In this document: positions 18,454 to 26,473 of the stretch, piece after piece
How positions within the stretch are numbered: position 1 is the first letter of the stretch
How the letters are laid out: each line of letters begins with the position of its first letter
Assembly: GCF_003573545.1 (NCBI RefSeq)
Contig: NZ_QWET01000011.1
Location: 62,001 to 126,000 of the forward strand
Direction of reading: 5' to 3'
Length of the DNA stretch: 64,000 nt
DNA from: Mariniphaga sediminis
GTDB taxonomy: Bacteria; Bacteroidota; Bacteroidia; Bacteroidales; Prolixibacteraceae
Notes under the pieces: model-generated
The model's input: the letters and a program-made list of their open reading frames with translations, nothing else
Told to the model about the DNA's origin: nothing
Databases searched by the model: none
Made by a program: the position numbers and the translations under genes

Positions 18454-19154
18454 CGGATTGTTTTTGTTGCTGTTCCGGTTGAGCCCTGTTCCTTTAGAAA
18501 ACGTTGTTCCAGTAAGTTGCTTCTCTTGATCGAGTTGCGCAGCCACTGTAATTTTATAGTATCTTTTTCCTGTTCGGTAAGCTGCCAGAAAATTTCATTT
18601 TGTTTTTTGATTTTTTCAGACAACTGGTATAATACAATAGCCGCAGAAACCGATATGTTGAAGCTTTCAGTAAATCCTGACATGGGTATTTTAAGAAATT
18701 CATCTGCTTCGTTCTGTATCGTTTCAGAAATTCCGGGGAGTTCAGAACCAAAAACAATAGCCGTTTTTCCTTTGGTAAGATCGAATTCAGGTAACAACTG
18801 ATCGTTTTTATGTGGTGTAGTGGCAACAATCCGGTACCCCGATTCTTTTAATGATTTTATTGCCTTCAGGCTATTTTGTTTTTTTTCGTTGTATTTATGA
18901 AGGCTCAGCCATTTGGAGGCTCCCAAGGCTACTTCACGGTCCACTGTAAATTTATTCCGGTTTTCGATGATATGAACATGTTGAATGCCAAAGCAGTCGC
19001 AAGTGCGTAAAACGGCGCTGGCATTCTGGGGTTGGAAAATATCTTCCAACACGACGGTAATGTAAGCCGTACGTTGTTCCAGTACTTTTTCAAACAACAG
19101 AAGTCTTTCGGGGGTAATAAATCCGGATAAATGTTCAATCAGTTTTTTTTGCAT
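18450..19154 (-). CDS. trmH: tRNA (guanosine-2'-O-)-methyltransferase, TrmH/SpoU family
   Basis: 234 residues. SPOUT-fold 2'-O-methyltransferase with motif 1 NASAVLRTCDCFGI, motif 2 VFGSELPGIS and motif 3 IPMSGFTESFNISVSAA, which form the knotted SAM-binding site. The N-terminal ITPERLLLFEKVLEQRT and the C-terminal extension fit TrmH, which modifies G18 of tRNA, better than RlmB. The gene lies 78 bp downstream of HU on the same strand, with the HU terminator between. Confidence 0.85.
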   Translation of the reverse strand: MQKKLIEHLSGFITPERLLLFEKVLEQRTAYITVVLEDIFQPQNASAVLRTCDCFGIQHVHIIENRNKFTVDREVALGASKWLSLHKYNEKKQNSLKAIKSLKESGYRIVATTPHKNDQLLPEFDLTKGKTAIVFGSELPGISETIQNEADEFLKIPMSGFTESFNISVSAAIVLYQLSEKIKKQNEIFWQLTEQEKDTIKLQWLRNSIKRSNLLEQRFLKEQGSTGTATKTIR

Positions 19155-19179
19155 TTTTTTATTTTGTTGAATAGCAACA

Positions 19180-19207
19180 ATAAAAAAGGGGAGTTTCTGC
19201 TCCCCTT
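19180..19207 (-). terminator. HU gene intrinsic terminator
   Basis: An 8-bp GC-rich perfect stem (19186-19193 with 19200-19207) and 6-nt loop, followed on the minus strand by a T run, 25 bp after the HU stop. Confidence 0.8.
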
Positions 19208-19232
19208 CAATTTCTTTGTATCCACCCTTCAG

Positions 19233-19505
19233 TTAGGATACTGCGTCAGACAGGTCGGCACCTGCTTTGAATTTTACCACTTTTTTAGCAGGGATTTTAA
19301 TTTCTTTCCCTGTTTGCGGGTTTCTGCCCGTACGAGCGCCACGTTCACTTACTGAAAAAGTACCAAATCCGATCAGTGCTACCCTGTCTCCACCCTTTAA
19401 GGCGTCAGTAGTTGCTCCGATAAAAGCGTCGAGCGCTTTTTTTGCATCAGCTTTCGTCAGGCCGGCTCCGGCGGCCATTGCATCAATTAATTGTGCTTTG
19501 TTCAT
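19233..19505 (-). CDS. HU family DNA-binding protein
   Basis: 90 residues, the usual HU length. It begins [21 protein letters not shown], with the core [22 protein letters not shown] and the DNA-binding arm [22 protein letters not shown]. Nucleoid-associated dimeric protein that bends DNA. Monocistronic, with its own terminator and a 270-bp upstream region. The symbol is left empty because several HU paralogues are usual in this phylum. Confidence 0.95.
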   Translation of the reverse strand: MNKAQLIDAMAAGAGLTKADAKKALDAFIGATTDALKGGDRVALIGFGTFSVSERGARTGRNPQTGKEIKIPAKKVVKFKAGADLSDAVS

Positions 19506-19739
19506 AAATTTAAAAATTTAAATGAAAAACTAAATTATTGTAAATAAGCAAGTTGCGTCACTTCTCTTTTGTCTTACTTCTCGTTACTACCGGGCAATTC
19601 CTTCCGGAATGCCTGTAAAATCAGTAGTTTCAGAGAACCTCATTTTTTGTTTTAGCTAAATTCTGAAATAACTTTTAAAAAAACAACCCTGAACACCCTT
19701 TTTTTTCAGCATTTTCTAATTTTTTTTAACCGCAAGGTT
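19506..19739. other. Non-coding region between HU and tRNA-Ser
   Basis: About 230 bp of AT-rich sequence with no open frame of note and no recognised RNA. It must hold the HU promoter, but no exact TAnnTTTG box was seen on the minus strand. A short inverted repeat (attccttccggaat, 19598-19611) is present; meaning unknown. Confidence 0.4.
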
Positions 19740-19769
19740 TTTGGAGATTAAAAAAAAGTTCTACTTTTG
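19740..19769 (+). promoter_or_regulatory. tRNA-Ser promoter
   Basis: TTTG at 19740-19743, an 18-nt gap, then TACTTTTG at 19762-19769: both boxes match the Bacteroidetes consensus. The tRNA starts 9 nt later. Confidence 0.65.
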
Positions 19770-19777
19770 TCGCGCCT

Positions 19778-19863
<86 letters not shown>

Positions 19864-19864
19864 A

Positions 19865-19897
19865 AAAAAATCATCGGGAAACCGATGATTTTTTTTT
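19865..19897 (+). terminator. Terminator after tRNA-Ser
   Basis: Perfect hairpin aaaatcatcgg-gaaa-ccgatgatttt with a long U run, immediately after the tRNA 3' end. Confidence 0.85.
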
Positions 19898-19997
19898 GTT
19901 TAATAGCCTGTTGATAACTTTTTGTCTCCGCGCTTAATTTGGGAGGCTAATGGTTGAAAAACTGTTATTTATGCAATTACTGAATCGGTAAATAATT

Positions 19998-21035
19998 CTA
20001 CATTTTGTATCTCCACCGGTTTGCCAGCGCCACCAGAGAAAGCATTACCGGTACTTCTACCAATACACCAACTACGGTAACCAGTGCAGCCGGCGATTGT
20101 AACCCGAATAGAGCAATGGCCACTGCCACAGCCAGTTCGAAAAAATTACTTGCACCAATCATGGCAGCTGGTGCACAGGTTTGATGAGGAAGCTTTAACT
20201 TTTTACCTCCAAACCAGGCCAGGAAAAAGATAAAATAGGTTTGAATAACAAGCGGTATGGCCGTGAGAAGAATAATCAGCGGATTATTCAGAATATTTTG
20301 GCCCTGAAAAGCAAATAAAAGCACTAAGGTTACAAGTAGTGCAACAATACTCCACGGTTTTAGTCTGGGGATAAAGTTATTTCTAAACCAAACTTTTCCA
20401 TGTCTTTTTATCAGTACCCGCTGGGTAATTACACCCGCAACAAGCGGAATAACAACAAAGATTATAACACTGGCTATGAGTGTGTCATACGGAATCGTAA
20501 TATTTGTTATTCCAAGTAGCAACCCTACAATTGGTACAAACGCAATTAAGATAATCAGATCATTTATTGAAACCTGTACCAGCGTATAACTGGGATCCCC
20601 ATCCGTTAAGTAGCTCCACACAAAAACCATGGCTGTACAGGGCGCGGCCCCCAAAATAATGGCGCCGGCAATGTATTCGCCTGCCAAGGCAGGGTCAATC
20701 CAGGCAGAATATAATTTGGAGAAAAAAATCCATGCAAAAAAGGCCATGGTAAAAGGTTTAATGGCCCAGTTAATAATAACGGTCCATATAATTCCCCGGG
20801 GCTTTTTACCTACTTGCTTTACACTGGTAAAATCTACCTGTAGCATCATAGGATAGATCATCAGCCAAATCAGAATGGCAACCGGAATATTTACCCGGGC
20901 AATTTCCAGGTTGCTAATATGTTCCATTCCATCACCGAAAAGAAACCCCAGGCCAATACCAGCCAGTATGCAAAGAGCCACCCATATGGTTAAATATTTT
21001 TCAAAAAAACCAATCCTCTTTTTTCTTTTTTCCAT
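19998..21035 (-). CDS. acr3: ACR3 family arsenite efflux permease
   Basis: Exports arsenite As(III) across the inner membrane. 345 residues with about ten transmembrane helices. The conserved essential cysteine is in GAAPCTAMVFVWS, and the conserved NDLIILIAF and GASNFFELAVAVAI segments of ACR3 are present. Last gene of the arsC-arsM-acr3 unit, 5 bp after arsM. ACR3 rather than ArsB is judged from these motifs. Confidence 0.95.
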   Translation of the reverse strand: MEKRKKRIGFFEKYLTIWVALCILAGIGLGFLFGDGMEHISNLEIARVNIPVAILIWLMIYPMMLQVDFTSVKQVGKKPRGIIWTVIINWAIKPFTMAFFAWIFFSKLYSAWIDPALAGEYIAGAIILGAAPCTAMVFVWSYLTDGDPSYTLVQVSINDLIILIAFVPIVGLLLGITNITIPYDTLIASVIIFVVIPLVAGVITQRVLIKRHGKVWFRNNFIPRLKPWSIVALLVTLVLLFAFQGQNILNNPLIILLTAIPLVIQTYFIFFLAWFGGKKLKLPHQTCAPAAMIGASNFFELAVAVAIALFGLQSPAALVTVVGVLVEVPVMLSLVALANRWRYKM

Positions 21036-21040
21036 GTTGC

Positions 21041-21829
21041 TTATTTATTTCCGGATACAGTGATACTGAGAATTGCGGTGCCGGATTGTTTATACATTTC
21101 CATTTTACTTTCAGTTAAGTAGTTTGATAGAACAGAATCCGGAATGTTAATGGATTTTTCCTTTTTAATTTCGATGCCTGAAAATCCCTGCTCTTGAATA
21201 ATTGCCAGGTATTTTTCTTTTAGAAGAGCTCCTGCCACGCATCCGGCATACATTTCGGCAGCCTTTTTCAATGCTGCAGGAAGTTCGTAGTTTAATACAA
21301 CGTCTGAAATACAAAAATGGCCACCCGGTTTCAGCACGCGGAAAATTTCTGAAAATGCTTTATGCTTGTCAGGTACCAGGTTTAAAACACAATTGCTGAT
21401 AATTACATCGAAATTTGAATCGGGGAGTGGCATATTTTCAATATCTCCCTGCACAAATTGAATATTTTTGAACCCTGTTTTTTCAAGGTTCATCTGTGCC
21501 TTTTGTACCATCTCTTCCGTAAAATCAAGACCAGTTACTTTTCCGTTTTTACCAACAAGGGCCCGGGCTATAAAACAGTCGTTTCCCGCACCACTACCTA
21601 AATCGAGTACGCTGTCGCCGGTTTTGATTCCGGCAAATTCCGTAGGAATCCCGCAACCTAATCCAAAATCCGCATCCGGGTTGTAACCGGTCACATTGAG
21701 GTATTCATCGTTGATCATGCTGACCTGCAGTTCTCCGCAGCATCCCTTTTGCTGCACTAACAGGCTTTTCTGCCTGGCAACCATGCCGTATTTCTCTTTT
21801 ACAATTCGCTTTAGGTTTTCCGCTTTCAT
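21041..21829 (-). CDS. arsM: Arsenite S-adenosylmethionine methyltransferase
   Basis: 262 residues. Methylates As(III) to mono-, di- and trimethyl species. Rossmann SAM site VLDLGSGAGNDC (about residues 74-85) and LKPGGHFCISD. The cysteines typical of bacterial ArsM are at 30/31 (KGCCG), 59 (GLGCGIP), 147 (SNCVLNL) and 197 (YAGCVAGAL). Its start overlaps the arsC stop by 4 bp, so translation is probably coupled. Because methylarsenite is more toxic than arsenite, the nearby ArsP-like permease is a meaningful partner. Confidence 0.93.
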   Translation of the reverse strand: MKAENLKRIVKEKYGMVARQKSLLVQQKGCCGELQVSMINDEYLNVTGYNPDADFGLGCGIPTEFAGIKTGDSVLDLGSGAGNDCFIARALVGKNGKVTGLDFTEEMVQKAQMNLEKTGFKNIQFVQGDIENMPLPDSNFDVIISNCVLNLVPDKHKAFSEIFRVLKPGGHFCISDVVLNYELPAALKKAAEMYAGCVAGALLKEKYLAIIQEQGFSGIEIKKEKSINIPDSVLSNYLTESKMEMYKQSGTAILSITVSGNK

Positions 21830-22254
21830 GGCAATTGGGATTTTATTTCTTCCTCGTACAGGTTGAAAAAAGCTTCTTTTATTTCATCCCGCACCCGGTA
21901 ATATTCATTTTGGATAAATTCCGGTGTTCCGGTAGCCTGGGACGGATCTTCAAATGCAATGTGTAAGCGTTTTTTTACCTTCCCCGAAAAAGTAGGACAG
22001 GTTTCATTGGCATGGTCGCAAACGGTGATTACATAATCCCATACTTCAGTCAAATATTTATCTACCATCTGAGGTTTGTGATGACTAATGTCAATACCTG
22101 CCTCACTCATAACCTCAACCGCTTTTTGATTTACCTGTAACGTTGGATTTGTGCCTGCCGAAGCCACTTCCATCCTGTTGTCAAACGACTTCAGGAAACC
22201 GTGTGCCATCTGGCTTCGGCAACTGTTGCCGGTACATAAAATGAGTATTTTCAT
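21826..22254 (-). CDS. arsC: Arsenate reductase, thioredoxin-coupled LMW-phosphatase type
   Basis: 142 residues. Reduces arsenate to arsenite. P-loop CTGNSCRS (residues 7-14) and the redox pair in CDHANETC (Cys79 and Cys86) give the Cys7/Cys79/Cys86 relay of the Staphylococcus-type ArsC, regenerated by thioredoxin. Downstream arsM overlaps by 4 bp and acr3 follows. A 188-bp gap upstream suggests a separate promoter from the arsR-led unit. Confidence 0.93.
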   Translation of the reverse strand: MKILILCTGNSCRSQMAHGFLKSFDNRMEVASAGTNPTLQVNQKAVEVMSEAGIDISHHKPQMVDKYLTEVWDYVITVCDHANETCPTFSGKVKKRLHIAFEDPSQATGTPEFIQNEYYRVRDEIKEAFFNLYEEEIKSQLP

Positions 22255-22442
22255 AATTACTTGTGGTTAAAAATGCTAAACCGGATAATTGTTAAATGGT
22301 TCGTATCCTGTTAGGTATAGAATATTGTTCCATTAATCATTCACCCACTTTAGCATTTGGTATATAAAATTCTTTGCCGGTTCAATTCCTTAAAAAAGAA
22401 TAAGAATCATTTATTATTTTTTCAATGTAACTCTATGGTTTA
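22255..22442 (-). promoter_or_regulatory. 188-bp spacer upstream of arsC with a separated 10-bp inverted repeat
   Basis: Perfect arms aaatgctaaa (22271-22280) and tttagcattt (22349-22358) lie 68 bp apart upstream of arsC. No exact TAnnTTTG box was found. It may be a regulatory site or mRNA structure for the second arsenic transcription unit; no terminator-like hairpin with a T run was recognised after the dihaem gene. Confidence 0.35.
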
Positions 22443-23276
22443 TTACTCCTTCATAAATTTATAGTGAATATCTGCAAATGCTTTGTGTGCAACAGATTCC
22501 GTGTGGCACGGCTCGCAGCTCATTTTTACGGAAGTATTTTTAACTTTCCCTTCTCCCCCGTGACATGCCAAACAGGAGTTTACATCTTCATTGGCATGGA
22601 CATTGGCAACATACGTTTGTGTAAAAATGTCGTTTAATGCAGTGGTTACTTTTTGGGCCACATCGCCGGTTAAACGGCGGCACCTTTCTTTTCTTTCATT
22701 ACTGTTCACTTTAAATCCGGACGCCTTGCACCAGTTCGTATTGGATGCATGACATAAAACGGAGTTGGAAGTACTTGTCGGGGGCGAAAATTCAAATACA
22801 GGTTTTTGGGGGCTAAAAACCGGCAGGGATGCTTTCTCATACCATTGAAAAAGGTCGGTTATCATTTTATTTTGCACATTTTTATCGGTAATGAGTAATC
22901 CGATAAGAGCTGCTGCACCGTTTAATGTTCCGCATATCGATCCATAACCTCCCACACCGCCGTGTCCGTATTTAAACAGGTGAACGGGAAATGAAGTAAA
23001 AGGCTCACCAATCTTTTCTGCCAGTTGGGAAATAATACTTGATACCGTGGCATACATACAGCTTCCCTCGCTGTATTTATCGTAGGCTACCTGTGCCGAT
23101 ACTTCAGGATCTAACTGAATGTATTCCCATTTACTCTCCGGGGGAGTATATTCCAGTTTGGAAGGTTCTACAAGTGGTTGTTTTTTTGGTTTGAATGCGG
23201 TTGTTAAGGTAAAAAAGCCGGCTCCGCCTGCTGCGATGGCGCCTGCTGCTACTTTCATTGCTTTTCTTCTATCCAT
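22443..23276 (-). CDS. C_GCAxxG_C_C family protein with two C-terminal haem c motifs (split-Soret cytochrome c-like)
   Basis: 277 residues. The N-terminus MDRRKAMKVAAGAIAAGGAG looks like a Tat signal (a pair of arginines followed by a hydrophobic stretch), so it is exported. The middle has the C_GCAxxG_C_C pattern: SEGSCMYATVSSII, GGYGSICGTLNGAAALIG and later Cys at LCHAS, WCKAS and RCRRL. The C-terminal 45 residues carry two CXXCH haem-attachment motifs (235-239 and 254-258). This order matches the split-Soret cytochrome c of sulfate reducers, a dihaem protein with an Fe-S cluster. It sits 25 bp after the permease gene in the arsenic island. An electron-transfer role in arsenic redox chemistry is only an inference. 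Confidence 0.75.
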   Translation of the reverse strand: MDRRKAMKVAAGAIAAGGAGFFTLTTAFKPKKQPLVEPSKLEYTPPESKWEYIQLDPEVSAQVAYDKYSEGSCMYATVSSIISQLAEKIGEPFTSFPVHLFKYGHGGVGGYGSICGTLNGAAALIGLLITDKNVQNKMITDLFQWYEKASLPVFSPQKPVFEFSPPTSTSNSVLCHASNTNWCKASGFKVNSNERKERCRRLTGDVAQKVTTALNDIFTQTYVANVHANEDVNSCLACHGGEGKVKNTSVKMSCEPCHTESVAHKAFADIHYKFMKE

Positions 23277-23301
23277 TTTATATATTATTTATTCATTATT
23301 C

Positions 23302-24621
23302 TTAAAAGAACATTCCGTAAATCAGGCCTGAGATGGTTGCCAGGACCACCACTAATACGACGTAAACAATTGTTTTTTGAGTGCCAATTACATCGCGGAT
23401 GACCAGCATATTGGGCAACGACAATGAAGGACCTGCCAGCAAGAGCGCTAATGCCGGACCTTTTCCCATTCCGGCAGCAATAAGCCCCTGCAATATGGGT
23501 ACTTCTGTGAGTGTGGCAAAATACATAAAAGCGCCTGCAACAGAAGCAAAAAAGTTCGCGAATATAGAATTTCCGCCGACCAGTCCGGCCACCCATTTGT
23601 TGGGAATAATTCCGGCAAGTTGGGTATCCCCGTGTGTGGAGCCCAACAGGAAACCTGCGATTAAAACACCAACAGCCAGCAAAGGTATAATCTGCTTGGC
23701 AAAATCCCATGAGGAAAGTGTCCATTCCCGGTTTTCAGGGTCTTTTTTATCGAGAAGGGTGACCAGGCTTAAGCCTGCAATCCCGACTACCATTGGAACA
23801 AGTGGTGAGGGACTTAAAAATCCTGAAACGGTAGTAGCTAAAACGGCAAGAATAACATGCTGCCATTTTATTTTCAAAATGAATATCAACGAATAAACCA
23901 GGAGGATTCCAAAGGCCGAAGTAAGGTGCCATTTATGGGTCCAAATCCAAAACCAGGTGCCGCTGGTAACATCGTCTCCCGGTTTGCCCCAGTTGGCAAA
24001 AACCAGGATAAGCACCAGTGTAAGAAAGTGAATTCCCGTTTGCCACACCGGACGCTTTTCGGGCATCTCCGGAAAATTTACTTGTTCTTCCCGTTTTGCT
24101 TTTTCTTCTTTGCGGTATATGAGCGACATAACAGAGCCAATAACAATGGCAAAAACGACCGCCCCTACAATGCGGGCCACACCCATTTCCAATCCTAAAA
24201 TACGTGCGGTAAGGATAATGGCCAGAATGTTGATTGCAGGTCCGGAATACAGGAATGCAATAGCCGGGCCTAATCCGGCGCCCCGTTTGTGGATGCTGGA
24301 AAATAATGGAAGAATGGTGCAGCTGCATACCGCCAGGATGGTTCCGGAAACCGAAGCTACTGAATAGGCCAGCCATTTTTTCGCTTTGGCACCAAAATAT
24401 TTCACCACCGCTCCCTGGCTTATAAATACGGAAATAACACCGGCTATAAAAAATGCAGGAAGCAGGCACAAAATTACATGTTCGCGCGCATACCATTTGG
24501 TGAGGTCGAACATGGCAAAGAGGGCTTCGCTGAACCGTTCCGATTCAAGCGGTACAAAGAAGAAGATAACAAATACTGAAATCATCCAAAGCAGTATCTT
24601 AATCTCTTTTTTCCAACTCAT
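23302..24621 (-). CDS. PF03773 (DUF318) permease, ArsP-like
   Basis: 439-residue polytopic membrane protein with two symmetric halves of about four to five helices separated by a charged loop (about 180-200). Family motifs: CSCTILPLFSSIHKRGAGLG and FLYSGPAINILAI in the first half, FATLTEVPILQGLI and LLLAGPSLSLPNML in the second. The family includes ArsP, which exports trivalent organoarsenicals such as methylarsenite, and unrelated SoxR-associated permeases. The ars context and the presence of arsM favour ArsP function (inference). Confidence 0.8.
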   Translation of the reverse strand: MSWKKEIKILLWMISVFVIFFFVPLESERFSEALFAMFDLTKWYAREHVILCLLPAFFIAGVISVFISQGAVVKYFGAKAKKWLAYSVASVSGTILAVCSCTILPLFSSIHKRGAGLGPAIAFLYSGPAINILAIILTARILGLEMGVARIVGAVVFAIVIGSVMSLIYRKEEKAKREEQVNFPEMPEKRPVWQTGIHFLTLVLILVFANWGKPGDDVTSGTWFWIWTHKWHLTSAFGILLVYSLIFILKIKWQHVILAVLATTVSGFLSPSPLVPMVVGIAGLSLVTLLDKKDPENREWTLSSWDFAKQIIPLLAVGVLIAGFLLGSTHGDTQLAGIIPNKWVAGLVGGNSIFANFFASVAGAFMYFATLTEVPILQGLIAAGMGKGPALALLLAGPSLSLPNMLVIRDVIGTQKTIVYVVLVVVLATISGLIYGMFF

Positions 24622-24669
24622 AATTAGTATTGTATAGTCGTAAAAAACTGAATAATGGTTGTAATCTTT

Positions 24670-25371
24670 TTAGAAGAACACTGTAACTATGTAATAGATA
24701 CCAACTCCAATGAAAAGTACAGAAATCATTCTGCGAAACCAGATTTCAAAAACTTTTATCCGGTTGTAAACAGTGCCTACTCCTGAAACAGTATAGGCTA
24801 TTAACCAGGCAAAAATTATGACTGGAATCCCCGTAGCAATGGCAAAAACTACCGGCAGATACAACCCAGATGCGCTACCGATCGTCATAGGAATCAGAAT
24901 TCCGAAATAGAGCACCCCGCTGTACGGGCAAAATGCCAGGGCAAATAAGATTCCGAGCAACAGCACATCCCAGTAATTTTTGGTGTCTTTTTTTTCAAAC
25001 CGTTGAGAGAGCTTACTCAGACCGGGAAATTTGATTTTCAGAATGTCAAGCATAAACAATCCAATGATGAATAACAACGGCCCAATAATTTTCTCTCCAT
25101 ACCTCTGGAATACTCCGGAAAGGGTAAATTGGTCGGCGCCCAGGAAAATGATAAAAGCCAGCAAGGTATAAGCAATTACCCGACCAAGGGTATAAATCAA
25201 TCCGTTGTAAAATACCCGGTTCCGGTTTTCCAGATTTTTCCCGATAAAACCAATAGCCGTAATGTTTGTGGCCAAAGTGCAGGGACTGATGGTAGTCATC
25301 AATCCTAAAATTAAAGCAGTTACAATCGGTAGAGAACTGTTCTCGAGCAATCTGTTTAACAAACCTTCCAT
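24670..25371 (-). CDS. arsG: CcdA-like permease, ArsG family
   Basis: 233 residues with six hydrophobic segments and the CcdA/DsbD-type cysteine motifs TTISPCTLATNITA and ALAFCPYSGVLYFG. In the arsEFG system a CcdA-like protein (ArsG) accompanies thioredoxin-like ArsE and ArsF in reduction and export of nitroaromatic arsenicals. Here the three lie in that arrangement (E-F-G in transcription order) with gaps of 16 and 1 bp. An alternative is simple thiol-electron transport across the membrane to ArsF. Confidence 0.75.
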   Translation of the reverse strand: MEGLLNRLLENSSLPIVTALILGLMTTISPCTLATNITAIGFIGKNLENRNRVFYNGLIYTLGRVIAYTLLAFIIFLGADQFTLSGVFQRYGEKIIGPLLFIIGLFMLDILKIKFPGLSKLSQRFEKKDTKNYWDVLLLGILFALAFCPYSGVLYFGILIPMTIGSASGLYLPVVFAIATGIPVIIFAWLIAYTVSGVGTVYNRIKVFEIWFRRMISVLFIGVGIYYIVTVFF

Positions 25372-25372
25372 A

Positions 25373-25780
25373 TTACAGAAGGGAATTGATTTTTTCTTCT
25401 ATTACTTTTTTAAATTTTTCAGGGGCGGTGCGGGCATACATAAATCCTTCTTTCGTGATATTGATTATTGTATCCTCTTTTACCACAATCAAGCATTGAC
25501 TGTTAACCCCTAATTCTTTGCCCTTCGCTTCACCAGCCGGGTTGTCGAGGTTGTAAGAAGCAAAACGGGCCTCTTTGCCAAAGAGGTCTTCCACATTCTG
25601 CCTGGCTTCCGATTCAACGGTACGGCAGGTGGCACAGCGGGTATTGAAATGAAAGTAGTAAACATTCACTTTGGCTTTTCCTTTTTCCTGATTCTGTTTA
25701 GCCGGTTGGGCAGATATACTTAACCCTGCCAGCAGGGAAAAAATCAGGACGAAGAATGTGGCATTGATTTTTGTTTTCAT
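25373..25780 (-). CDS. arsF: Exported thioredoxin-like protein, ArsF family
   Basis: 135 residues. A Sec signal peptide (hydrophobic core FFVLIFSLLAGLSISA) is followed by a thioredoxin-like fold with the motif RCATCRTVE. The family is known as the nitrophenyl compound nitroreductase subunit ArsF of the arsEFG system. Probably a periplasmic redox partner of the CcdA-like ArsG, whose start follows the arsF stop by 1 bp. Confidence 0.72.
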   Translation of the reverse strand: MKTKINATFFVLIFSLLAGLSISAQPAKQNQEKGKAKVNVYYFHFNTRCATCRTVESEARQNVEDLFGKEARFASYNLDNPAGEAKGKELGVNSQCLIVVKEDTIINITKEGFMYARTAPEKFKKVIEEKINSLL

Positions 25781-25796
25781 AACAACGGAATTTAAA

Positions 25797-26030
25797 TTAT
25801 TGGGTTAATAGAGTTTTGAGTTCCTCGTCGTTAGGCAACCTGCCGCTTAAAACCACTTTGCCATCAATTACCAATGCCGGTGTACGCATTACACCATATT
25901 GCATAATTTGCATGATGTCTTCCACTTTACTTACATTAGCATCGATTTTTAATTCTGTAAGAGAGCTGTGAACTGCTTTTTCAAGTGCCTTGCATTTGGG
26001 ACACCCGGTTCCTAAAACTTTAATATCCAT
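25797..26030 (-). CDS. arsE: Small redox-active disulfide (thioredoxin-like) protein, ArsE-like
   Basis: 77 residues of the TM0996/MTH895 glutaredoxin-like family. The active-site motif is GTGCPKCKALE, with the cis-Pro segment MRTPALVIDGKVV. Cytoplasmic, no signal. Lies between arsR and arsF. In arsEFG-type loci this small protein supplies electrons; here the function is inferred from family and order. Confidence 0.75.
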   Translation of the reverse strand: MDIKVLGTGCPKCKALEKAVHSSLTELKIDANVSKVEDIMQIMQYGVMRTPALVIDGKVVLSGRLPNDEELKTLLTQ

Positions 26031-26087
26031 CGTTCTAAAGATTAATTGTTCGTTGTTCGCAAAAATACGAACATTGTAGTAAAAAAA

Positions 26088-26384
26088 CTACTTTTTCAAT
26101 AAATTTTTAAAAAGATCCTGCGCCAGTTCCCAGTTTTTTTGGTTGATGCAATATTTTATTTTCGGAACTTCAATTTCTCCTTGAATTAACCCGGCGGTTT
26201 TCAATTCTTTCAGATGTTGCGAAAGGGTTGATTTGGCAATAGGCAGTTCGTCTGAAAGGTCGCCACTGTAACAACATGATTGCTGCGATAGCAATTCCAT
26301 AATGTAAACTCTTACCGGATGCCCCAAGGCCCTTGCAATCCGGGCAAGCTGTTTTTGATCGTCTGTAAAAACTTCTTTTTTCAT
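26088..26384 (-). CDS. arsR: ArsR family winged-helix repressor
   Basis: 98 residues with the ArsR/SmtB fold: LARIARALGHPVRVYIMELL, then the recognition region with SKSTLSQHL-type residues (AKSTLSQHLKELKTAGLI). A vicinal Cys pair (QQSCCYSGDLSDEL) just before the DNA-recognition helix is a plausible As(III) site, as in Bacteroidota-type ArsR. First gene of the arsenic run. Its upstream region holds a -7 element overlapped by a dyad. Confidence 0.9.
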   Translation of the reverse strand: MKKEVFTDDQKQLARIARALGHPVRVYIMELLSQQSCCYSGDLSDELPIAKSTLSQHLKELKTAGLIQGEIEVPKIKYCINQKNWELAQDLFKNLLKK

Positions 26385-26399
26385 CTCTTAGACACAACA

Positions 26400-26419
26400 C
26401 ACAAATATAGTAAATTGTG
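26400..26419 (-). promoter_or_regulatory. Candidate arsR promoter -7 box and operator dyad
   Basis: Minus-strand TATATTTG (26402-26409) is an exact -7 box 18 nt from the arsR ATG. It lies in a dyad CACAA-N10-TTGTG (26400-26404 and 26415-26419), a plausible ArsR operator for autorepression. Confidence 0.4.
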
Positions 26420-26473
26420 ATTGGTTAAGTTCGGCTTTTTTGCCACTTTTGTGCCTTCGGAATATATGAAGAA

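Noticed and set aside
23933-24496. 187-residue minus-strand frame
   Set aside because: Out-of-frame overlap with the ArsP-like permease; the permease has all family motifs.
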